Assembly (NCBI GenBank): GCA_022661535.1
Contig: JAKULF010000005.1
Span: forward strand, 3,100,001 to 3,164,000
Direction of reading: 5' to 3'
DNA length: 64,000 bases
DNA from: Eutypa lata
Taxonomy: Eukaryota > Ascomycota > Sordariomycetes > Xylariales > Diatrypaceae
Positions 35,465-48,991 of this stretch are shown here, piece after piece. How positions within the stretch are numbered: the first letter of the stretch is position 1; each line of letters starts with the position of its first letter. The notes under the pieces were generated by a model that worked only from the letters and a program-made list of their open reading frames with translations, had not been told where the DNA came from and did no database searches. The position numbers and the translations under genes were made by a program.

Positions 35465-38400
35465 GAAGACTCGTCTGAACTTTCATCTCAACATATTTTT
35501 GGTTTCTCTCACTTTCTTTTTAGGACCAACCATTGTTTGTCCCATTTACGCTTTTCTTTCTTTGGTTTGACAGCTTTTCTCGCTAACCCACAACGTCCCC
35601 AAGGCCGGAATTGAGGATCGGATGGCAAGCTACCGCATTCTAGGACTATTCGGCTAGGTGACCGACCAACCTGCTTTGTATCTCGTTTTCTTTTAAACTT
35701 TATCCCGCTTTCGATCATCCCCCCTCCCCTACTTACATAGGTTAGGTAGGTCGTTAGGTCGTTAGGTCGTTAGTTACCATAGGCGAGTGCCAACGGACAA
35801 CCCGCAGTCTGACCCGACAGTCCGTACGCGGGATGCCCCTATAGCATCTCGACGCCCTTGAAGACGTCGCAATGGCGCCGCTCCTCCGTTTCCAAATACC
35901 GTCAGCATGCCGTGTCTTGGCTACCCAATCCGTCCTTCTTTCTCCAGTTTAGCACCGGCGATATCGAGCTGATAAGATCCAGACCCCGGCGGAAGAGCGG
36001 GACCGGTGAGGAAGTGGAGTCGATCTTCAGCAATAAGATTCGACATCAGATGGCTGCCGAATGTAACGCTACTTACATCCATGCCTGTCTTGTCATCGCG
36101 CACCGAGTCGAATTGCGGATTTTTAACTCGACTTTATTCCACAGCCCCTCGTTGCCTACCCCCGACATTTTTTTTTGAGATAGAGGTGCTTTTCGATAAA
36201 AATCCCCCCCTTTTGCTCTATCTATGCCACGCCATCCATCCCCCTATCTTTTCGCAACGTGGCATACAACGGTACCCCGTGGAGCGGATAGGCCCAATGA
36301 ACGGCGGGACTGTCAGATCTTGAGGAGGCCTCCCCTCCCCTCCCTAAGGCAAGGAAAGAATAAAAAAGCAACAGATCGGGTATAACTGCAGGCAGAGGGA
36401 TATTCCAACACAGATCAAGATGCAAAAAGCCAAGTGTGCCTATCGCTTGACCGCTCGCTCGCTTGACAGCTCACCGTGCCGCTTCAATGCTTACTACTTG
36501 CATGCAAAGGAAAAAAAAGGGGGCCCACATTAGTATCTATGTAGTGGTGATGGCGCCGTATGACTGACAAATGCTGCTGCACGGCGTTGGGCCATCGGGC
36601 ACGGTCCGCTCCACGTGGCTGTCTACGGTTAGATTTTCCCGTCCGCTAGAGATGTCAAAAGTCTGACATGATAGATGTCGTGCATCCCTCCGAGGTAAAA
36701 GATGTCCGTGTGAGCTAAGCTCGTCGTCTTGTTTTTAAAAATAAATAAAACAAATATTGCATCTCCCACATCTGAGGAGGACAAAGCGAGAATGTCTCGC
36801 AAGGCTGAGACTGTTTCACACGACCATATGCACGCAATCCCTGCAGTGTTCTCTTTGTCTCGTCCGGGGATACCCTTTGCGGGGAAAGATCAAGCTTTGG
36901 ACCCCTCGATAGAATGGCTGGCTGGGTAAATGACCATGTGGTAAAAGTGTTGTTGCATTTTGCTTTGCCCAATACTACCGATGTCCACGTCATCAGCCTG
37001 GGGGCCAGTTGCCAGGTGTCTTCGGAATTCTCCTCTCGGCGTGGCAGGACGCCTTGAACGCTGGATGATATCTGATACTCGGCGTTCCATGGCAGACAAA
37101 CAAGAAATCGCCACCAGAGCTGTCATTCCCGTCGGGCTTCATAGAGTGAAGGCGTAGAAGTGAATTCTATCGGGCAAAAAGACGACATCGTCTCGTCGTT
37201 CTCTAATGTCCTCTCAAGTTATGCTTATGTCTGAGTTATGAGACGTGGGGAGGAAGGGCGTTCGTCAGTGGCTGCTGATCATACCTGCAATTGGACTGAA
37301 TTTTCGACGGCCCTTTTGGCGCCGACTGAGAATATCCGTAGAGATCATAATAGTTGGGTTGATGAGGCCTATATGTTTGTTAGGCACGAGTATCTTCCGC
37401 GTCTCCAGTCCTTTTTATAGTAGCCCTAGGTATAGAGAATGAACATATGTCAGCAGTGATATCCCCATACGAACTTAGATGGGCATATTTTGAGTATTCT
37501 CTAATGTTTGACCGGAGCTTCTTCTCACGATAATTTGAAAATTGTTTATTCCAACCTACTTAATTATCTCGCCAGGTCGTGGAGTCTATACTATGAGTTC
37601 GATTTGGATCCACCTCGAAGGCAGATATTGCCGAGAGGGTGTCTAGAGCAAGCGTTTCGAGATTCCGAGACTGGTGTTTTCTAGCTTCAACTACGAGTTC
37701 TTCGAGACATATCATGACGAAGAGAGATAATATACTGAAAGTTTGGGTAGTTCAAAAGGTGGCATATTCATTGCTTTTGCAATAACAAAAAAAGTGGCTC
37801 CAAGTGGCGTTCTCTAGAGGGGCATTTTAAGATGATCGATCCGTCTTGCCTTCCCTCATTGAATGTGTCTAAAGCAAGAATAAGTCATGGAGGTACGTTG
37901 GCAATTAAGATCGTGCCGCCGAAGCAGAAGAGGCTAACTACTCGATTATTTAAGCTCCACGTTGTTATGCGTTTTTCCCTGTTGCTGCACCGAATGTTGT
38001 TGTGGCATCCCAAAGAAGTAACGTTAAGCTGCTCCATAACTGAAGGGGAGCCTATCATGTGTGCTTCGAGTGGGTTATGGTCCAATTCAGGGGCCGCCCC
38101 CTTAAATCTACAGGCTCCAAAGATATATACTGACCTGCCGATCCTGGAATTTATTGTTCTGGTATGCTCAAAGGGGGGCCCCCCTTAATTCTCTTTCGCT
38201 CTGGCCATATGCGGGTGACGCGAGTTTTGGAAGAAGTTCGAGGTTCGTATCCATCCAGGCGCATTTTAAGGGTGAGATATTGCTTTTTTTTTCGTTTATT
38301 TTTTATTTTCTCCCTGTTGGTTCTGACGTGGAAAGCTTCCACAGGTCTATATCCTTGGCAAAATTTGCAGGGCTTTGCAGCACCTAGGGAGCTTGAAGGG

Positions 38401-40769
38401 CTCTAGGACATTCAGCAAGATGCTCTTAATTGGAAGAACTTCTTTTCAATTGCACACTGTTTAGATGCCATGCATCTCATTCGGCGCAGATGAAGGTGCT
38501 TGATATAAAGAGCCACATTTTGCTAGGCTACAACTTTACAAGCTGATATACATGGGTAGAGGGGAATAAAGAGAAGCATCACGACGTCAGAGATGCACCT
38601 GTCATGGTGAAGCATTCGTTACCCAGGTTACCTAAACAACGCTCTCACTCCAGGGGAATAAGGTGAACAAGCAATCAACTACCCCTTTTCATAATCCCAT
38701 AGGCCGTATGTGGATAATTAAACAAGTTCAATGTTTAGTATGTATCTGACCTGTCAGAATTAGCCACAATGCATGTCTGAAGTACTATCATGGGCCTTCC
38801 TGGCTACATACCTGCATTACCTATCGCCTATCGTCCCATGTATAGACTGCCCCGGGGCACCAGGGAAGTGAATGCACCTGATAGAGCCAATGCAGCATAT
38901 GCGGCAGTCTACGGCAGGCTGCATAGTAACCACCACTTCCGCCGCCCTGATGCCGTGACATCTGGGACGTACGATTCGTTTCTTTTTCTAGCCGTAGACT
39001 CCACTAGTAGCAGCAGGCAGCTATAGTCGCCTTCTATGCGGCCTTCGTTCTCCTCTACTTCCTCATTGAGCCGGTTGCAGCATGCAAGCCGCCTTGGCCT
39101 CGTCAAGCCATCGAGTCCCGGCGACCGGGTAACGTTATGTACATAGCGACGTCTCGCTTGCTGCGACCTCATTTCGTCACAGCCACATGTCGGTTCCACT
39201 GTTTCCCCTCTATAGGTATGTATGTAGGGTACTCGAGAAACGATAGTCTACTGTAGCTAGCACCTTTTCCCCATCCCCACCCGCAAGCAGGTCCGACATT
39301 TTAAGACGGTGAACCGTAGCAGATGCACGCCCTGTCTATCGATCGAGATGCCGGGTGAGCCAAGCCCCGTCTGCCCCGTTGCTTACCCACAGGTCCCGGT
39401 AAATCCCAAGCCCATCATCATTTCCCCGGGCGAAGGCTAACGTCCAGAAACGCAACCCCCATGCTGCATGCGGCCGTGTGGGTACAATCCGCTCTGGCCC
39501 GCCCGGTCAGCAATGCGCAGATGGGTGGGATCGTGGGGGAGGGCCATGTAAGATCTGTGGTAGCGATCGGGTAATATAAGTTGTGGGGGCGGATACGACT
39601 GTCAAGCTTATGCTCGCATCACCTTCCCGTGCACGTAAAAAGGGTTCGTGGTGGGTGAATGGACGTCTATATTTGTGTGGGTGGCGTTTCCGTCTTCGAG
39701 TTAGACTCGTATGCCCTTACCCGAAAGCAGCTGACAAGTTCATCTAGATCATTATTCGCCGAGCACCCACCCCCGGAAGGGCCGTTTGCGAGTTACAGTA
39801 GGACTAGTGTCCGTTTCTGGTAACAAGAAATGACCGCAGATGCTGTTGGGTGGCCCGTATGCGACTCGTAAGATCATGGGAAGGAAAGATTTGCGAGACG
39901 ATGGGCTATCACTCGCCGATACTTTCTCCGCTGATATCTCTGGGCATCAGCATTATAAATGACTTCCAGCACCTCAGTCCCACCAGTTCGTATCGCGCGA
40001 GAATTTCTCCGCCGTGATTCGCATGCCCGACGCGTTCACAAATAAGAAGTGGGAACGTTCGTGAGGCTCTTATCGAACCGTCAGCTGACGCTGACGTAAA
40101 GGTGGTCAATCTCTAGAAGTGAAATACAATTGAGCAGTTCGTACAGTAGTAAGTGAGAAAAGCGTGATGGTTACACCCGAGAACACCCGAAAATATGCGG
40201 CGCCTGACGAGAGCCATCTGACTACTCTTCGGACAATTCCTGTCTCATTCACTATGGTGAACAGAGATACAAGTCTGGTACATAGGGAGCTTGTCACCTC
40301 TCTGGCTTCACGGCGTGGCGTGTGTCTCACCGCGGGACGATGGCAACACGTGGCACAGAGATAATGTTGGCTCCCGACGCCTCCACCCATCGTGGAGATA
40401 CCGCTAGCTCACGATGGTGCGGGAAGCATCGCCGACCGAATTATCGGCAGTTTGTTTTCGGTATGTCGGAACGATCTTTAGCAACAAACAAACTTGTAGC
40501 CATTTTTAGGAACGGATCGGTAACTTCTAGATGTATCCGTTCGGCCTTTTATTCACGTAACCGGCTTGGTGTCCCATCTCACTTAACGGGAAAGCACAGT
40601 AGCGAGAGTATGGCGCAAATACATAATGATTCGATCTCCACTTCATTGACAAGTGTGTCTAGATTGGAGAGGTCAGCTGGAAGACACTGCAGGAATTTTA
40701 TGAGGCGTAACCTATGACCGACCGCTCCTATCTACATCCACTTAAGATATATAGCGAGAGAATATACTA

Positions 40770-41210
40770 GTGGTAAGATAAAGGTTTGGGATGCTATTAA
40801 ATCAAGCTTCTTTAAAGGTGCTTGGGTCGCACAGACGCTGGGCCAGCCTCTTAATGGATGATATTCTTGAGAGAAATGGCCAATGGTGCCTGAGAGAATA
40901 TCTCCTAAGGTTATAGCTAAATTCATGGATCTAGTGGCTGGGCTAAATCTAGAAGTAGTATCTGAGCTTTAGCTACGTAGTGTCTAGATTGCCATCGATC
41001 TGGCCGATCCTGCGTGTGACGACGGGCCTAGAACGAAGTACCAGTCACATATCTTGCAACTACAGCCCCTTGCCTCTAAGGTTTCTATCATCTATGATAT
41101 CAAGAGCGTTAAAGCCGGAGCCTCTAACTTTAAAATGATATTTCTCATTGCCTATTATACTTCGAAGATAGATAGCATAATACTTATGACTCTTATATCA
41201 GACGTAAACA
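40770..41210 (+). pseudogene. Possible decayed coding sequence
   Basis: One plus-strand frame is readable for about 145 codons with only four stops (two TGA, two TAG), in an AT-rich stretch where about twice as many are expected. Fragments such as IKVWDAIKSSFFKGAWVAQT and QPLASKVSIIYDIKSVKAG have protein-like composition. All four stops could come from C-to-T change of CGA or CAG codons, as RIP would produce. The parent family is not recognised. Confidence 0.25.
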
Positions 41211-42563
41211 GAGTATGGACAGGAATATAGTTTCGATACGTAGAAACCCAGGGGTCGTTGTATCGGCAAACTACTTGTCAGATGGGCACACACCCAGATA
41301 CGCCCAAAGCCACATGTATACCTTGCTAGTAGATAGAAAGTATATTTGTGTTTCGATGTTGAACCTACATCTTGTATAGTCACTTAGTTTATCTTGAGAA
41401 GTAGTAGAAGTAGACTTTCCCCCTATTAACGGGAGAGGTTACAAACTTCGCCCATAGACAGATATAGTAAGTAGCGATAGTATATACATGACCCCTTATA
41501 TTAGCAGCTAGGATTTTCACTAGATTTCCATTACTGGGGAAGGTAGCAACGTGGTTGACAACGTCATGTATCAATACCTTGATTGCCGCGTAATGCATGT
41601 ATCGACTGGGTAAGCTACCTAAAGACCTCATGTTGAGTACCTAAAAGCCTCCTGAGTGATAGCAACGAGATATCATTTACAACAAGCCAATAGACTATGT
41701 ACATCCCCGATGACCTGTCTGCTGACATCCCCCAGGGATAGGCCCGGCTGACGTTTTGTCATGGCGTGACAAGAGGGCAATAGACAAATCATGAATCGGA
41801 GAACTTCACTGCGATGGAATTCATACCTATTTCGCATAATGATCTAGTGAACAATGCATAAGTAGGCATAAGACGAGGTGGTGAGGAGTGCCTATGAGAG
41901 GGTGTATTTCAGCCACGAATGCAAAGATCACACAGTAGTTACTCGCAGCCGAGATTAGGGTATCGGTGTGAAAATCGGGGATATCTGGCGCTTAGAAGCC
42001 CGATCTCTCGTCGTTTTAGCCGCTGTCCGTGCCACGTAAAAGGGGTTGGGTGTCGGCTATGGTATGCTGGTAAAAGTTCCAGGTGCTCTACAGCTGCATG
42101 TTGACATGCTTAGGCACCAAATCATGCCTAAACTGGGTCATGCGGATTTTAATGAGGTGCAGTTCTTACTTGCATGAAGACCCCATCATTGAAACTCGCT
42201 ATGGAGTGAAACCGAAGTTGCTCATTGGTCACGATAACTATCTCGAGAATTCCTGGTAGCATGGAATCGAATGGAAAAGTCTTGCGCCCCCCCTCTCTTA
42301 ACAACCCCAGTTATGGACAAGACGCGTCTGGACACGCCTTCCCTCCTCTCCCAAGTTTTGGTTTACCTCCATTTCACCCGAAGATTTGTTGGTGCCCAAA
42401 TATGACGGTGTCAGCAGCATAAGCAGTAAAAAAACACACCAGGTTCTTAGAGACCAACTGAAGGCGCTTTATGACAATAATACGTGTCTAGCAATGTTCT
42501 AGGCGGCTTCGTGACATGGCATGAGCCGGTGGATCTCGAACAGGGTTCAGGGTCTATAAACAC

Positions 42564-42624
42564 GCGGGACTTAGCCGAGCGGTGAGGGCTCTCTAGAGGC
42601 CCGGAGCTGATGATCGCTCCCCGC
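42564..42624 (+). other. tRNA-like fold (pseudo-tRNA or SINE head)
   Basis: A 61-base segment is closed by GCGGG/CCCGC. It contains an A-box-like TTAGCCGAGCGG inside an AGCC/GGCT stem, then CTCT/AGAG and GGAGC/GCTCC stems. A recognisable T-arm (GGTTCGA) is missing, so it is not a functional tRNA. It could be a decayed tRNA or the pol III promoter part of a short interspersed element. Confidence 0.35.
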
Positions 42625-42785
42625 TTTATAGCAAGAAAGGGATTTCACCTAACCGGCGGAAGTTCCCTATACCTTAAACAGGCTTGACTAGATATGTAGA
42701 ATGGACGGGGACGCGGCCTGGCTGGCGTACCCGAGGCACGCACAGCAGTAGCTAGCAGCCAAGCGCTTGTAGCTCTACATACGGA

Positions 42786-42850
42786 GGGAATCACGAGGTC
42801 GAACCCGGATCCCCGAGACGGGCGACGCATTATCCCGCTCCAATAGATAG
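42786..42850 (-). other. tRNA-like remnant with B-box
   Basis: Read on the minus strand, GGGATAATGCGTC is followed by CCCG/CGGG pairing and then GATCCGGGTTCGACC, close to the pol III B-box GGTTCGANNCC. The T-stem does not pair and the acceptor stem is not convincing, so it is probably a pseudogene. It lies about 160 bases from the tRNA-like fold at 42564, in the opposite orientation. Confidence 0.35.
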
Positions 42851-43918
42851 TCTCGACCCGGAAGGCCGGAATCAATCACACCGCCTATTATGGTGTTGAG
42901 TTGGCACTGAGGCTCGAGGGGCCTATTAGGAAAGTAGAACCGATCTGGATGAGCTCATGATGTGACATCGGGTGCTTTCCAGTTGCTGCCAACCGGCCCG
43001 AGATGGTCTTTCAGCCGAGTCGGAGAACTGACAAATTCTACACCTTAATACAGAAGCATGCTGCCACACTATCACATAGTTAATATGTTGCTAGCTAGAG
43101 GTCCGTCCACTCACAGGCTATGCCACATTGAGACATACATTTCTTCCGTTATGTTTCTGAAACAACGTTCTGTCTTCCACATAAAGTGTTGAAGAAGGTA
43201 AATATATGCGTATATATAACTAAATCGTAAAGGACCTACTGCTAGGTACCTTGAATTTCATAGTTAGACGTTGCACTGAAGTCGAAATAAACCATATAGC
43301 CGGGGTGAAGTATAGCTTACATAACAATAAGCAAAAAGCGGATCATTCTACAAAACAGCCAATTATGTATTTTGAAATATGGTGCTTGGGTGCTATAAAG
43401 CTTTGCTAAGGCCATTAACTATTTGTCAGTCCACCAATCAAGTCTAAGGTTTGGATGTAACCCCTGTCTTCCGCCGCCTAACCACCTACTATGTACATAC
43501 ATGTAAGTAGTTATGTAACTACAACTCGTCTTCAGCCTTGTAAACTTTCGAGATATCAGCTATCAGCCTTGTCCTTGTCCAACAGCTATTGAAGGCGACA
43601 ACGACCAAGACAAAGAAAAGCACATACTACCTACGTTAAAGACATTAGAGCTCGAGAAGAAGAAAAATCATCGACTCAGGCTTGCAAATGAAGCGATGAA
43701 TCTATCCATCCATTCATCTAATTAATATTTAATAATCCAGAGATACCTATTCCCCGTCGTTGTATCTATCCGACATTGCGCCATTCGTCCGACATTCCTT
43801 TGTCGCAGCAAACAGCCCACCGGCTGATTATCGCTTCTATACACTCCTGACTTGGCCATCATAGCTTCATAACCCAATCCCTCATACACCCATACTCATA
43901 CCCATACACACACACACG

Positions 43919-44843
43919 ATGTCGCACCCGCCGTCGACGCCTGTTAAGGTCCCAACCTCGGCAGCAACTTACACACCCGCGACGCTAGATCCGGACTTGC
44001 GATCGCAGATCAACGCCGTACTACTAAGAGAAGGATACATCACGAAGTAAGCTTTGGTTCCAATTAAAAACATCCCCATCTATTAGATGAATCTCCTTGT
44101 TCCTTCATACTCCTCCAACCCCACTACCCATCCACGATCCCCTCCGAGCGCGTTTTCAACACTCTCATTAAGTATCTAGAACATACACATAGATAGCTGA
44201 CATCACCTGTCTCCTTCCTCCCAGGATCCAAGAGCAGCTCCTCCACAGTCTCGACGCGCACCCGTCGAACTGGCCCTCAGCCGTGCAAACGCACGCGCTA
44301 ACGCTCCTGCGGACCGGCGAAGCGAGCACGTTCCCGGCGCTGATCCGGCGCGTTCTCGAGGACGTGCGGCACGACACGGCGACGGTGCGGGCAGCCGAAG
44401 CAGCCGGTACCACTGGTACCAACAACAACAACAACGGCACCACCACCACCACCACCACCACCACCAACAACAGCAGCAGCAGCAGCTCTACCACCAACAA
44501 CGCCAACAACGCTACCACCGACGGGACATCATCATCGACGACGACGACAGACGCCAACAGTGATTCTACCACAGCCGCCCCCGCTGCTGCTAAGAACGGC
44601 GATAGTGCTAACGCTAATGGTAATGGTAATGGTGCCTCGACGGCGGCGGCGGCGGCGGTCGTGGTGAACGGCAACAACAAGAAGAAGACAGGGGCGGTTA
44701 ATGGAATCTCATCGGGAGCATCAGGAGAGAACGGGTTAGCGGTGCCAGCCGCCGTACTCGAGACGGTACTGAAGCTGGCGCGGGAGAGCCTCGATGCCGT
44801 GTGTCAGCTCGACGATACCCCTGCCACCACAAACGGGGGATAG
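43919..44843 (+). CDS. Small conserved N-terminal domain protein with triplet expansions
   Basis: Two exons (43919-44046 and 44225-44843) join in phase 2 to 248 aa; donor GTAAGC, acceptor CTCCCAG. The first ~85 residues look ordered and helical: TLDPDLRSQINAVLLREGYITK runs across the splice site into IQEQLLHSLDAHPSNWPSAV and ALTLLRTGEASTFPALIRRVLEDV. They match what I remember of unnamed ascomycete proteins. The middle is low complexity from expanded triplets: Asn, a run of nine Thr, a run of six Ser, Ala and Asn/Gly repeats. A short helical end follows (VLETVLKLARESLDAVCQL). The conserved ends with a variable centre suggest a scaffold or subunit of a nuclear complex, but that is a guess. No catalytic motif or membrane segment is seen. 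Confidence 0.75.
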
Positions 44844-46249
44844 AGGTTGGTGTCGAGCCCGACAGACAACACGACACAACCCAACACCACGCAGTTAACA
44901 AAGAAAGGAAGAAAGAAAAGCCTACCTGTTAGTCTGATCCGGTCTGGTCTCGTTCGGTTGCGATTTTCCCCATCGCGCCCCACCCGGCGGGGAAGAGCAT
45001 CCGATGATAACTTCTTTTTTTATCTTTACATCATCAATAAACAAACAATCAATGGGAAGGGGGGAAATCAGCCATCATGACCGGACTGACCCACTAACTG
45101 GCCAGCTGGACTGGGCTGGGCTTGGGCTGGGTTGAGACGGGATCATGGGGAAATGAAAATGAGAACGAGAAGAAAAACTACAAACAAACTATCACGAAAC
45201 GAACGGAGTAAACTTGCTTACATGGATACCTACCTACGTAGGAAAGGGGGGCGCAAGGGGTCAGGAGTTCGCTTTAACGGGGAAAGGGGAAGGGGAAAGG
45301 CCATATCATCCATACATACATACATACAAACCCTACAGATGAGGGAAAGAAAAGAAGGGAGGGGGGATGGAAGGAAGTGGGTGTGTGAACGACCAAGCAA
45401 GCAAATTCGTTGATTGCATATGCAGTATGCACACAGATCTGTGCGCGTATGTGTATTTCCACATGAGAAGTGAGAGGGTTTGAGGGAAGGGAGAAGCTAC
45501 GTGGTGTATGGTATGTGTATGTGTATAAGCCCTTCACAACTCATGGGGAAGCTCTCAGAATATCAAGAGCTAGGTTCATCACATACACACGTACACTTTC
45601 ACAATTATGAGGGATGACTAGACACAGATGGCAGCAAGTCGGTGGGTGTACTGGGTCAGTCTACTTAAGAGATAAATACCAACACCGCCATCATTAGGTT
45701 ATGTTTATAGCTCAAGGCACACTAGAGTAGATGTCATCAAGCTCTCCTACCGCACATCGCCTGCTTTCACGATGCTGTATCTCCGTGCAGTTGAATAGCA
45801 ATGTGACCCTGACAAGTGATTCAACCTTTGTACACGTAAAACTCATGGGATCCTATACATCACAGCATTATTTTTGCTCAAGCAGTTAAATTTATGAGGT
45901 CTATTCGTTAGCTACCTATCATTGCAATGTGGTTCTCATATGCCTAGCGGCACATCCTATCCTTGCTAGGCGCATCATCAACTCAAAATGTACGAGCGCG
46001 CCGTCACGGATAACCACCCTCGGAAAGATTCATGAATTAGCTCCCCACCACGCCCTCTAACGACCCTGCAACGTTAAGTCTACCGGCCTGAAACCCTGAA
46101 CTGAAAGCAGAAGGAGCCGCGTAAGTCTGAAGCACGAAATAAAATGTGCTCTCGACTTTGTTCATTTCTGGTCATAGAGGCATACGATGAGATATTAGAA
46201 TACAATGGCGGGCATTGTAGACCCGCGTAGAGAAGTTCCGGGATGGAAC
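44844..46249. other. Convergent intergenic region
   Basis: 1.4 kb between the stops of the 43919 gene and CDC48. It contains purine-rich and TACATACA-type simple sequence (about 45300-45330). No gene is recognised. Confidence 0.5.

Positions 46250-48991
<2,742 letters not shown>

Larger units (their letters stand above)
32026..43918. other. 12-kb gene desert with decayed sequence
   Basis: The first ~1.5 kb is the promoter side of the ABC transporter gene and the last few hundred bases that of the 43919 gene. Between them no convincing gene exists. The desert contains tetranucleotide tracts (33792-33850, 35405-35464), AT-rich stop-laden stretches, a partly open frame at about 40770-41210, and a tRNA-like pair at 42564-42850. 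Several longer frames (for example 33927-34304 and 40322-40717) are low-complexity or lack a proper start. The region looks like accumulated, mutated repeat debris. Confidence 0.5.

Noticed and set aside
35858..36178. Possible mitochondrial-targeted exon near 35873
   Set aside because: A short presequence-like stretch is present in one frame, but it stops after 26 codons and no splice path to a conserved continuation could be found.
36890..37126. Minus-strand open frame of about 78 codons with protein-like end
   Set aside because: It is too short, has no family and has no supporting frame on either side.
40322..40717. Plus-strand open frame of about 131 codons
   Set aside because: It begins with GTG, has no recognisable motif and lies in decayed DNA.
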